DNA from: an uncultured Bacillota bacterium
GTDB taxonomy: Bacteria > Bacillota > Clostridia > Oscillospirales > Oscillospiraceae
Assembly: GCA_947073765.1 (NCBI GenBank)
Contig: CAMTMZ010000012.1
Span: 1 to 56,030, forward strand
Length of the DNA stretch: 56,030 nt
Direction: 5' to 3'
Shown: in pieces, positions 25,917-34,569 of the stretch
Numbering within the stretch: position 1 is the first letter of the stretch
How the letters are laid out: every line of letters begins with the position of its first letter
Translations under genes and position numbers: made by a program
Notes under the pieces: generated by a model
Databases searched by the model: none
Told to the model about the DNA's origin: nothing
What the model saw: the letters and a program-made list of their open reading frames with translations, nothing else

Positions 25917-25944
25917 AAAGCCCGGTGCGTACGCACCGGGCTTT
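25917..25944 (+). terminator. Terminator after ispF
   Basis: A 28-base perfect palindrome (AAAGCCCGGTGCGT and its complement) ending in a T-run, three bases after the ispF stop. Confidence 0.92.
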
Positions 25945-26015
25945 TGTGGCTTTTGCCGCCTTGCCAAAGGAGGTTTTTTGAATTTGGCAGTTACCGTCGT
26001 ACAGGAGGTGAGTCA

Positions 26016-26129
26016 ATGTCCTCAAGGCCGAAGCCCGAACATTCCAAGCTGCCGCGCTTTGAGATGCGAATGGATGGAGAGGCCGCAGAGAATGCGGGCG
26101 GCCTGGGTGTGGTCCGGGTATCTGGATGA
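26016..26129 (+). CDS. Small ORF before the Se/S-carrier gene; possible selenoprotein by TGA readthrough
   Basis: A 37-codon ORF with an excellent AGGAGG site seven bases before its ATG. It encodes a charged peptide (LPRFEMRMDGEAAENAGG and on) ending VRVSG before TGA at 26127. If that TGA were read as selenocysteine the frame stays open to a TAA at 26247, giving 77 residues with the motif SGUGGGEGG. A 5-base-pair hairpin with loop GGC (26152-26164) lies 27 bases after the TGA, within the distance known for bacterial SECIS elements. The two genes that follow belong to families linked with selenium or sulfur transfer. Real translation and readthrough are both unproven; no homologue was recognised. 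Confidence 0.4.
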   Translation: MSSRPKPEHSKLPRFEMRMDGEAAENAGGLGVVRVSG

Positions 26130-26238
26130 GGCGGGGGAGAAGGCGGAACGGCTGCCGGCGGCAGTGTCAGCGCCCCGGATGAGTGCATAAGCTGGTTACG
26201 AGAGGGGAACGTTAGGTTCCTCTCCCGGCTATTTCTGC

Positions 26239-26259
26239 GGGGCGGATAAGCTCCGCCCC
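26239..26259 (+). promoter_or_regulatory. Hairpin before the DUF3343 gene
   Basis: GGGGCGGA pairs perfectly with TCCGCCCC across a 5-base loop. It ends 17 bases before the DUF3343 ATG and has no T-run. It also holds the TAA that would end the readthrough frame of the upstream ORF. Another imperfect hairpin (GAGAGGGGAAC with GTTCCTCTC) lies just upstream at 26202-26225. Confidence 0.4.
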
Positions 26260-26276
26260 AGGAAAGGAACTGTGCC

Positions 26277-26531
26277 ATGCTCTATTATCTGATTGTATGC
26301 CGCTCTCTGACCTATGCCCAGCGCACCGCCGCGGCACTGGAGCGGGCGGGCATCACCGCCCGGGTGCTGCGCTCCCCCAAGAGCATTTCCGGTGAGGGGT
26401 GCAGCCACTCGGTGAAGATATCCCAGCGCAACCTCCCCGACGCCTTACGGGTGCTCCAGCGGGTTGGACTGACCCCGAAGCGGGTATATATTACCGCCGG
26501 AGACGGCAGCTACCAGGAGGTGGCCCTGTGA
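26277..26531 (+). CDS. DUF3343 putative Se/S carrier-like protein
   Basis: An 84-residue protein matching DUF3343, annotated as a putative selenium/sulfur carrier-like family. The first ~30 residues form the typical ferredoxin-like half (LTYAQRTAAALERAGI), and the conserved cysteine region reads RSPKSISGEGCSH with Cys42 as the likely carrier residue. GGAAAGGAAC lies upstream. It overlaps the next PLP enzyme by four bases, so the carrier and a desulfurase-type enzyme would be made together. Family function is predicted, not demonstrated. Confidence 0.82.
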   Translation: MLYYLIVCRSLTYAQRTAAALERAGITARVLRSPKSISGEGCSHSVKISQRNLPDALRVLQRVGLTPKRVYITAGDGSYQEVAL

Positions 26532-27649
26532 TTTATCTGGACAGCGCCGCCACCACCATGCAGAAGCCCGCCGCCGTGGCCGCCTCTACCGCCTGGGCTG
26601 TCAATCACCTGGCCAGCCCAGGGCGGGGCGGGCACCGCCCCGCTATGGCGGCGGCGGAAAAGGCCTTCGCCTGCCGGGAGGCGGCAGCCCGGCTGTTTCA
26701 TGTGAACGACCCCGAGCGGGTGGTGTTCACCTTCAACGCGACCCACGGCCTGAACATTGCCATTAAGACTTTGGCCCGGCCGGGCAGCCGGGTGGTGGTG
26801 TCCGGCTACGAGCACAACGCCGTGACCCGTCCCCTGCACGCCCTGGAAGCCAGCGTCCGGGTGGCCCGAGGGCCCGTTTTTGATCAGGAGGCCGCGCTGG
26901 AGGCCTTCCGCCGGGAGCTGGACCGGGGGGCGGACCTGGCGGTGTGCAACCATGTGTCCAACGTATTTGGCTTTATCCAGCCTATTGAGGAAATCGCGGC
27001 CCTGTGCCGGGAGAGGGAGACGCCTTTGATTGTGGACGCCTCCCAGTCCGCCGGCTGCGTGCCCCTGGACTTCGAGTCGCTGGGGGCCGCCTTTATCGCC
27101 ATGCCTGGCCATAAGGGGCTGTACGGCCCCCAGGGCACCGGGCTGCTGCTGTGTGGAACTGACCCCGCCCCCCTGCTGGAGGGCGGTACAGGCAGCGAGT
27201 CCAGGCGGCAGGCTATGCCTGATTTTCTCCCGGACCGGCTGGAGGCGGGCACCCACAATGTGGCCGGTATTGCCGGGCTGACAGAGGGACTGCGATTTGT
27301 GGAGCGCCGGGGGGTGGAGCGTATCGCGGCTCAGGAGGCGCGGCTCATCCGCCGCATGGGAAAAGGGCTGCGGGCCATGCCCGGTGTGGAGGTATTTCAG
27401 AGCCGGGAAGGGGAAGTCCAGGCCGGGGTGCTCTCTTTCCGGATAAAGGGGCGGGACTGTGAGGAGCTGGGAGAGGAGCTGGGGCGCCGGGGGATTGCCC
27501 TCCGGGCCGGTTTGCACTGCGCTCCCCTGGCCCACGAGACTGTCGGCACCCTGGAGACAGGCACCCTGCGGGCCAGCGTGTCCGCCTTTAACACAGAGGG
27601 GGAGATTGATAAATTTCTTCAGACCCTCCGAAAGCTGGGACATTCCTGA
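26528..27649 (+). CDS. Cysteine desulfurase-like class V aminotransferase
   Basis: A 373-residue class V PLP enzyme. The start MIYLDSAATT is typical of NifS/SufS-type proteins, the PLP lysine is Lys196 in PGHKGLYGP, and a catalytic-position cysteine is Cys331 in GLHCAPL. This matches the cysteine desulfurase family that occurs beside DUF3343 genes. It would take sulfur (or selenium from selenocysteine) and pass it to the small carrier. It starts with GTG in a GTGA overlap. Whether it handles sulfur or selenium cannot be read from sequence. Confidence 0.85.
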   Translation: MIYLDSAATTMQKPAAVAASTAWAVNHLASPGRGGHRPAMAAAEKAFACREAAARLFHVNDPERVVFTFNATHGLNIAIKTLARPGSRVVVSGYEHNAVTRPLHALEASVRVARGPVFDQEAALEAFRRELDRGADLAVCNHVSNVFGFIQPIEEIAALCRERETPLIVDASQSAGCVPLDFESLGAAFIAMPGHKGLYGPQGTGLLLCGTDPAPLLEGGTGSESRRQAMPDFLPDRLEAGTHNVAGIAGLTEGLRFVERRGVERIAAQEARLIRRMGKGLRAMPGVEVFQSREGEVQAGVLSFRIKGRDCEELGEELGRRGIALRAGLHCAPLAHETVGTLETGTLRASVSAFNTEGEIDKFLQTLRKLGHS

Positions 27650-27656
27650 ATCCTCC

Positions 27657-27684
27657 AAAGCCCCCCTGAGAGGGGGGGCTTTTT
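27657..27684 (+). terminator. Terminator after the desulfurase gene
   Basis: AAAGCCCCCCT and AGGGGGGGCTTTTT form a strong stem with loop GAG and a T-run. Confidence 0.92.
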
Positions 27685-27740
27685 GGGGCCTGGGGGCCTG
27701 ATTGTTCATAAAATTTTCATGTTGGAATTTGTCTTAACGG

Positions 27741-27769
27741 TTGCCAAACTGTTGGAAATATCGTATAAT
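27741..27769 (+). promoter_or_regulatory. Promoter for cdaA-ybbR
   Basis: TTGCCA (27741-27746), 17 bases, perfect TATAAT (27764-27769), about 40 bases before the cdaA start. Confidence 0.78.
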
Positions 27770-27809
27770 ACTACGATGATGGCTTTCACGCCCTGTGAGA
27801 GGAAACGAG

Positions 27810-28712
27810 GTGAGCCCTGTGGCAGAAGTGATTCGAGATATCCATATGTTCTGGCAGTCTAATTTTCCCCTGCTCCAGCTCCAGCTGACCGATATTTTGG
27901 ATATTGCCATTTTGTCCGCCGTGATCTACAAGCTGCTGTGGATGCTGCGCAAGACCAGCTCGGGCCGGGTGATGCGGGGTCTGCTGATTCTGCTGCTGGC
28001 GATGGCGCTGTCCTCCGCCTTTAAGCTCACCGCCACCAGCTTTTTACTGGATAAAGTGGTATATTGGGGAATTGTAGTGCTGGTAGTGCTGTTTCAGCCG
28101 GAGATTCGCCGCTTTTTGGAACGGATGGGAAGCGGCCGGCTTGGGCTGGTGTTTGCCTCGACAAAGGAGGCGGGCCAGGAGATGGAGACCGCCATCACCC
28201 AGACCGCGGAGGCGTACACAGACCTGTCCCGGGATAAGGTGGGGGCTCTGATGGTGTTCGAGCGGCAGAATCTGCTGGACGACGTGATCAAAACCGGCAC
28301 CGCCCTGGACTGCGGCGTGTCCAGCGAGCTTTTGAAGAACATATTCTGGAACAAGGCTCCCCTCCACGACGGAGCGGTGATTGTTCGGGACGGCCGGATT
28401 GTGGGCGCGGGCTGTATGCTCCCCCTGTCGGGCAACGTAAATCTGAGCCGGGACCTGGGGATGCGCCACCGGGCCGGAATCGGCATGAGCGAGCACTCCG
28501 ACGCGGTAGTGGTGATTGTCTCGGAGGAGACGGGCTCTATTTCGGCCGCCGTGGGGGGGATGCTCAAGCGGCATCTGGCCCCGGAGACCCTGGAGCGGCT
28601 ATTGCGCAATGAGCTGCTCAACGACAAGCAGGATGAGAAAAAGGGCGGCCAGATCCCCCTGGTGGGCCTGCTGCTGGGAGGCGGCAGGAAGGAAGAAGGT
28701 GACAGGCTATGA
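27810..28712 (+). CDS. cdaA: Diadenylate cyclase CdaA
   Basis: A ~300-residue membrane enzyme making the second messenger c-di-AMP from two ATP. Three hydrophobic segments lie in the first ~95 residues, followed by the DAC (DisA_N) domain with catalytic DGA in LHDGAVIVRD and RHR in GMRHRAGIG. Several GTG starts compete (27795, 27810, 27819); 27810 is chosen because GAGAGGA sits upstream at normal spacing. It overlaps ybbR by four bases, the usual cdaA-cdaR pairing, but glmM, which often follows, is absent here. Confidence 0.93.
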   Translation: MSPVAEVIRDIHMFWQSNFPLLQLQLTDILDIAILSAVIYKLLWMLRKTSSGRVMRGLLILLLAMALSSAFKLTATSFLLDKVVYWGIVVLVVLFQPEIRRFLERMGSGRLGLVFASTKEAGQEMETAITQTAEAYTDLSRDKVGALMVFERQNLLDDVIKTGTALDCGVSSELLKNIFWNKAPLHDGAVIVRDGRIVGAGCMLPLSGNVNLSRDLGMRHRAGIGMSEHSDAVVVIVSEETGSISAAVGGMLKRHLAPETLERLLRNELLNDKQDEKKGGQIPLVGLLLGGGRKEEGDRL

Positions 28713-29941
28713 TGGGACGGCTGAGAGAGAGCCGGTGGGTTTATATTCTGCTGTCCATCGTGCTGGCCGTTATTTTTTGGTTCTATGTGCGCGCGTCGGT
28801 AGACCCCACCGGGATTACCTCGATTCATAACGTGCGGGTGGACACGGTGGGAACCAGCGTGCTGGCCAGTCAGGGGCTGACCATCGCGGATATCACGCCG
28901 CAGACGGTGGAGCTGCGGGTGGAGGGCCCCACCAGCGTGCGCACTGAGCTGCTCCGCCGGCGGAGCAGTCTGTCTGTGGTGGCGGACGTCTCCCGCTGTG
29001 TGGAGGGGGAGAATACCGTGCGCTACAAGCCCTCCTGGCCGGAGAATTTTAACGCGGAAGAGCTATATGTGCAAGACCAGGAGCCGGCCAGCATCACCGT
29101 GGTGGTGGAAAAGCTGTTTGCCAAGCCCTTTGATGTGCAGTTCCAGCTGGAGGGCAAAGTGACCAAGGGCTATCAGATGGGCACCCCCGCCGTTGAGCCC
29201 GCTTCCGTGATTGTAAGCGGGCCGGTGGAGCAGGTGAATCAGGTGGACAAGGTGGCCGCCATTTTGAGGGCGGAGGAGCTGAGCGAGCGCTTTGCCGGCG
29301 ACCTGCCCCTTACTCCCCTGGACAAGCAGGGCAATCCCCTGACCGATCTGGAGCTGACACTCAGCGCTGAAACGGCCTATGTGGTGGTGCCGGTGGTGAT
29401 GACCAAGGAGGTCGAGCTTACGGTCAACCTTCTGGCCGGCGGCGGGGCCACCAGTGAGGACGCCGAGAGAGTTATTGAGCCTAAGACAATTGTAGTTTCT
29501 GGCGCTGAGGCCGATTTGGAGGGGCTGGAGGAAATTTCTTTGGGCAGCATCGATCTGTCGAATGTGGTGGGGACCAATACGTTTACCTTCCCGATCGCGC
29601 TGGACTCCAGTCTGACCAATGAGAGCGGACTGACCACGGCCACCGTGAAGGTGACGGTGGAGGGGCTGGATACCGAGGTGTTTGCTGTATCCAATATTCG
29701 GACCATTAACCCTCCGGATGGATACCAGGTGGATGTGGTGACCCAGAGCGTTTTGATAACGGTGCGGGGACCTGCGGAGGACCTGGCGAAGATTGACGCC
29801 AGCCAGTTCCAGGTGGTGGCGGACCTCTCCGCCATGGCTGTGGAGGGCTCCCGTCAGGTGCGTGCCAGGGTCTATCTGAACGGCACCAGTACGGTGGGCG
29901 TGATAGGCGAATACACTATCTCCGTGAACGTGAGCAGATAA
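28709..29941 (+). CDS. YbbR-domain protein (CdaR-like regulator of CdaA)
   Basis: A 410-residue protein with one N-terminal membrane helix (YILLSIVLAVIFWFYV) and an extracellular region made of repeated YbbR domains of ~80 residues each, visible as recurring patterns such as VELRVEGP and VIVSGPVEQV. In Bacillus and Listeria, YbbR/CdaR binds CdaA and tunes its activity. The overlap with cdaA supports that partnership. Confidence 0.9.
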   Translation: MMGRLRESRWVYILLSIVLAVIFWFYVRASVDPTGITSIHNVRVDTVGTSVLASQGLTIADITPQTVELRVEGPTSVRTELLRRRSSLSVVADVSRCVEGENTVRYKPSWPENFNAEELYVQDQEPASITVVVEKLFAKPFDVQFQLEGKVTKGYQMGTPAVEPASVIVSGPVEQVNQVDKVAAILRAEELSERFAGDLPLTPLDKQGNPLTDLELTLSAETAYVVVPVVMTKEVELTVNLLAGGGATSEDAERVIEPKTIVVSGAEADLEGLEEISLGSIDLSNVVGTNTFTFPIALDSSLTNESGLTTATVKVTVEGLDTEVFAVSNIRTINPPDGYQVDVVTQSVLITVRGPAEDLAKIDASQFQVVADLSAMAVEGSRQVRARVYLNGTSTVGVIGEYTISVNVSR

Positions 29942-29954
29942 GCGAGGAAATACC

Positions 29955-30377
29955 ATGGTTCAAAACGCGATTGTAAAAAAAATTGTCCGGGAGGGGGTGG
30001 CGGAGGTGTCGCTCCTGCGGCAGATGGAGTGCGGGCTGCACTGTGACGGCGCCTGCGCCGGCTGCACAGCCAAGCCCCCTCAGGAAATTCTGGCTTTGGC
30101 CTCCAACAGCATCGGAGCCAGGCCTGGGGATTTTGTGGAGGTGGAGCCCTCAGGAGGACACAACTACAGCACCTCGGTGGTGGTTTTTCTGCTGCCCTGC
30201 GTGGGGCTGGGGCTGGGCTACGCCCTGGGAATGAATCTGCTGCGCCTCAGCGAGCTGACCGCTATGGTGACGGCTGTTCTGGGACTGGCTGTGGGTTTTA
30301 TCCCCGCCGTACTGATGAACCGGGCCATTGCCCGCAGCGCCGCCCCGGAGTTCGCCATTTTGAAGCGGCTGCGGTGA
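29955..30377 (+). CDS. RseC/MucC-like membrane protein
   Basis: A 140-residue protein with a short N-terminal domain bearing a cysteine cluster (CGLHCDGACAGC, residues ~24-35) and two membrane helices (residues ~75-92 and ~100-118). This is the SoxR-reducing system/RseC layout. In other bacteria RseC acts in redox or Rnf-linked electron transfer and may carry an Fe-S cluster on those cysteines. No soxR or rnf gene is in the window. It is 13 bases after ybbR. Confidence 0.82.
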   Translation: MVQNAIVKKIVREGVAEVSLLRQMECGLHCDGACAGCTAKPPQEILALASNSIGARPGDFVEVEPSGGHNYSTSVVVFLLPCVGLGLGYALGMNLLRLSELTAMVTAVLGLAVGFIPAVLMNRAIARSAAPEFAILKRLR

Positions 30378-30386
30378 GGGGCGGGG

Positions 30387-31840
<1,454 letters not shown>

Positions 31841-31841
31841 C

Positions 31842-32372
31842 ATGGCGAGGACGGATGGAATCCGGCATTTTCATACAGCGCTGGGGGGCGTGATGGCCGC
31901 GGGGAGCTTGGCGCTTTTATGGCTGGCCTGTGTGGCCCCTTCCGGGCGAATTGGGCTTACTGCCGCCGCCGGACTGTTTCCCATGGCCGCTGTGCTCCGC
32001 GGGGGCAGAGCGGCGGGGGGGCTGTGCTGGGCGGCCGCGTCTCTGCTGGGGCTGCTGTTGCTGCCCGACAAGGGGGTTGCCCTGCTGTTTCTGACATTTT
32101 TGGGACCGTATCCGGTGGTAAAGGGCTGGCTGGAGACCCTGGAGCGGCGGAGCGTGGAGTGGGGGCTGAAGCTGTGCTGGTTCAACTTGACGCTCACCCT
32201 GTTCTGGTTTGCCCTTCAGGAGCTGTTTCTGCCCAGGGCGCCGGATTGGCTGAGGGGCAGCGCGGTGCTGCTCTATAGTTTGGGAAGCCTGATTTTTGTG
32301 GCTTATGATATCGGATTATCCCGACTTATTACCCTTTTGCGTGCCCGATTTAGCGGCGTGAAAGGACATTAA
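31842..32372 (+). CDS. Multi-pass membrane protein of unknown function
   Basis: A 176-residue hydrophobic protein with about five predicted membrane helices (residues ~12-32, 36-54, 58-75, 110-130, 142-165). It resembles small ECF-type or DUF permease subunits only in topology, and I do not recognise the family. It starts one base after the J-domain gene, with GGGGGAGG at a somewhat long spacing, and may share its transcript. Expression with the J-domain protein is the only functional hint. Confidence 0.7.
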   Translation: MARTDGIRHFHTALGGVMAAGSLALLWLACVAPSGRIGLTAAAGLFPMAAVLRGGRAAGGLCWAAASLLGLLLLPDKGVALLFLTFLGPYPVVKGWLETLERRSVEWGLKLCWFNLTLTLFWFALQELFLPRAPDWLRGSAVLLYSLGSLIFVAYDIGLSRLITLLRARFSGVKGH

Positions 32373-32386
32373 GGAGAGTGAACGAC

Positions 32387-33265
32387 ATGGTAAAAAGCAT
32401 GACTGGGTACGGCCGAGCGGAGAACACCTTCAACGGCTGTACCATTACTGTGGAGCTGCGCTCCGTGAATAACCGCTATCTGGACTGCAATGTTCGTATT
32501 CCCCGGCTGTACCTCTTCGCGGAGGACGCGATGAAGAGCCGGGTACAGAACACAATTTCCCGGGGCAAGGTGGATGTGTTTGTCACCTTAGACAGTACCG
32601 GGGCTGACAAGGTGCAGGTTTCAGTAAACAGGCCGGTGGCCGACGGCTATTATGCCGCCCTGAAGCAGCTGTCGGAGGATTACGGGCTGTCCGGAGAGAT
32701 ATCCGTGACGCTCCTGTCCAGGTTTCCAGAGGTGCTGCTGGCGGAGAAAGCGGAGGAGGATGTGGAGCGGCTGGCCCAGGACATCTGCTCCGTGCTGGAC
32801 AAGGCCCTGGTTGATTTTGACCAGATGCGTACCCGGGAGGGGGAGCGGCTGAGGGAGGATATTCTGTCTCGGGCTGCGGTGATCGAGGATAAGGTGGGGC
32901 TGGTGGAGCGGCGTTCTCCCCAGACAGTGACGGAATACCGCGCGAAGCTGGAGGCCAGGATGAGCGAGGTGCTGTCCAACACTCAGCTGGACCCCGCCCG
33001 GATCCTTACCGAGGCTGCCATCTTTGCCGACAAGGTGGCGGTGGATGAGGAGACCGTCCGCCTGCGCAGCCATATCGGTCAGCTGCGGGAGATGCTCTCG
33101 AAGGGAGGGGCCATCGGGCGGAAGCTGGACTTCCTGATTCAAGAGTTTAACCGGGAGGCCAATACCATTGGCTCAAAGTGCAGTGATATTGAGATATCCG
33201 GCCATGTGGTGGATATCAAGGCGGAGATTGAGAAGATTCGGGAACAGGTGCAGAATATTGAGTGA
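32387..33265 (+). CDS. YicC family endoribonuclease-like protein
   Basis: A 292-residue member of the YicC/YloC family, which includes metal-dependent endoribonucleases. The N-terminal MVKSMTGYGRAE and the C-terminal DUF1732 segment (KLDFLIQEFNREANTIGSK) are diagnostic. The ATG is chosen over an upstream GTG because AAGGAGAG is ten bases away and relatives start this way. It begins the yicC-remA-gmk-rpoZ cluster that is conserved across Firmicutes. Confidence 0.93.
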   Translation: MVKSMTGYGRAENTFNGCTITVELRSVNNRYLDCNVRIPRLYLFAEDAMKSRVQNTISRGKVDVFVTLDSTGADKVQVSVNRPVADGYYAALKQLSEDYGLSGEISVTLLSRFPEVLLAEKAEEDVERLAQDICSVLDKALVDFDQMRTREGERLREDILSRAAVIEDKVGLVERRSPQTVTEYRAKLEARMSEVLSNTQLDPARILTEAAIFADKVAVDEETVRLRSHIGQLREMLSKGGAIGRKLDFLIQEFNREANTIGSKCSDIEISGHVVDIKAEIEKIREQVQNIE

Positions 33266-33303
33266 GGGGCGGCGCCCTGTGAGAAATGAAGGGGGAGAGG
33301 CTG

Positions 33304-33567
33304 TTGCGGCTTATTAACATCGGTTTTGGCAGCCTGGTGTCCGCCCAGCGGCTGGTGGCGGTGGTCAGCCCTGATTCCGCCCCGATCAAGCGCATGGCGC
33401 AGGAGGCCAGGGACCGCGGACTCTTGATCGACGCCACTTATGGGCGAAGAACCCAGGCGGTTCTGATTATGGATAACGACCATCTGGTGCTGTCCGCCCT
33501 CTCCCCGGAGATCATTGCCGGACGGCTGGAGGGAGAGGAGCCAGGCGGCAGGGAGGAGGAGCCGTGA
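33304..33567 (+). CDS. remA: RemA family regulator (DUF370)
   Basis: An 87-residue DNA-binding protein. In Bacillus, RemA activates biofilm matrix and osmoprotection genes. The start [12 protein letters not shown] and the [18 protein letters not shown] segment are family signatures. A TTG start is chosen since GGGGGAGAGG lies just upstream and the length then matches RemA; an ATG six codons earlier has no ribosome site. It sits between yicC and gmk, its usual place. Confidence 0.88.
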   Translation: MRLINIGFGSLVSAQRLVAVVSPDSAPIKRMAQEARDRGLLIDATYGRRTQAVLIMDNDHLVLSALSPEIIAGRLEGEEPGGREEEP

Positions 33568-34169
33568 AAAAAGAGAGGGGCCAATTGATTGTGCTGTCCG
33601 GGCCGTCGGGTGTGGGCAAGAGCACAGTAATAGCCGAGCTGTTCAGCCAGCGGAATAATATTTATTTCTCTGTGTCCTATACCACCCGGCAGCCCCGGGT
33701 GGGGGAACAGGACGGCGTGAATTACAACTTTGTGGACCGGACAGAGTTTGAGCGGATGATTGCCGCCAATGAGCTGCTGGAGTACGCCGAGTATGTAAAT
33801 AATTACTATGGCACATCGCTGAAGGCCATACAGCAGAAGCTGGAGTCCGGAGTGGATGTGCTGCTGGATATTGAGGTGCAGGGGGCGGCTAAGGTGCGGG
33901 CCCGCTGCCCTGACGCGCTGTTTATCTTCATTATTCCCCCCTCCTTTGAGGAGCTGTCCCGCCGCCTCCACCGCCGGAACACCGACAGCGAGGATGTTAT
34001 AGCTGGCAGGCTGGAAAAGGCGAGGGTGGAGCTGAAAGAAATCCCCAGCTACGACTACCTGGTGATCAATGACAAAGTGTCTGGGGCTGTGGCGGAGATA
34101 GAGGCCATCCTCACCGCCGCGGAGTGCCGGGTGGAGAACCGGAAGTCTATTCTGGCGCAGTTTGCGTAA
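33564..34169 (+). CDS. gmk: Guanylate kinase
   Basis: A 201-residue kinase phosphorylating GMP. The P-loop is [10 protein letters not shown], followed by [19 protein letters not shown] (nucleotide-binding domain) and [11 protein letters not shown]. It starts with GTG overlapping the remA stop (GTGA). In Firmicutes this enzyme is also a (p)ppGpp target. Confidence 0.96.
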   Translation: MKKERGQLIVLSGPSGVGKSTVIAELFSQRNNIYFSVSYTTRQPRVGEQDGVNYNFVDRTEFERMIAANELLEYAEYVNNYYGTSLKAIQQKLESGVDVLLDIEVQGAAKVRARCPDALFIFIIPPSFEELSRRLHRRNTDSEDVIAGRLEKARVELKEIPSYDYLVINDKVSGAVAEIEAILTAAECRVENRKSILAQFA

Positions 34170-34259
34170 GAATATATTCAAAGGCGAATCATACACGCCC
34201 TCGGGCTGCTGACAGCCGCCCCGCGGAGTAATCATGAAACAAGTAAGGAGTCTTTTGCT

Positions 34260-34475
34260 ATGATGCTGTATCCCGCAATGAAGGACCTTTTGGAAAAAGT
34301 ACCCAGCCGATATGAGCTGGTGAACGTGGTGGCCTGTCAGGCACGCCGCATTGCCCGGGAGGCCGAGATGGCCGGCGAGCCCTTGGATGAAAAGCCGGTG
34401 AGCATCGCCATCCAGGCAGTGGCCGACGGCAAAATAGAGGCGAGGATAGAGGAACCGGAGCGGCCGGAGGCCTGA
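34260..34475 (+). CDS. rpoZ: RNA polymerase omega subunit
   Basis: A 71-residue omega subunit with the core SRYELVNVVACQARRIARE and EKPVSIAIQAVADGKI. It stabilises the beta-prime subunit. TAAGGAG is nine bases before the ATG. It follows gmk after 90 bases. coaBC, which usually follows rpoZ, is missing; instead two hairpins precede priA. Confidence 0.93.
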   Translation: MMLYPAMKDLLEKVPSRYELVNVVACQARRIAREAEMAGEPLDEKPVSIAIQAVADGKIEARIEEPERPEA

Positions 34476-34483
34476 CCGGCGGG

Positions 34484-34510
34484 GGGCGGCGCCCTCGCCG
34501 CCCTGTTTTA
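34484..34510 (+). terminator. Hairpin terminator after rpoZ
   Basis: GGGCGGCG pairs perfectly with CGCCGCCC, loop CCCT, followed by TGTTTTATT. A second hairpin (GCGGGC with GCCCGC, 34529-34556) followed by GTTTT lies just before priA. Confidence 0.65.
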
Positions 34511-34569
34511 TTGGGTTGATCCGGTGAAGCGGGCCGCTGAGAGCGGCGGCGCCCGCGTTTTGTGAGGCG

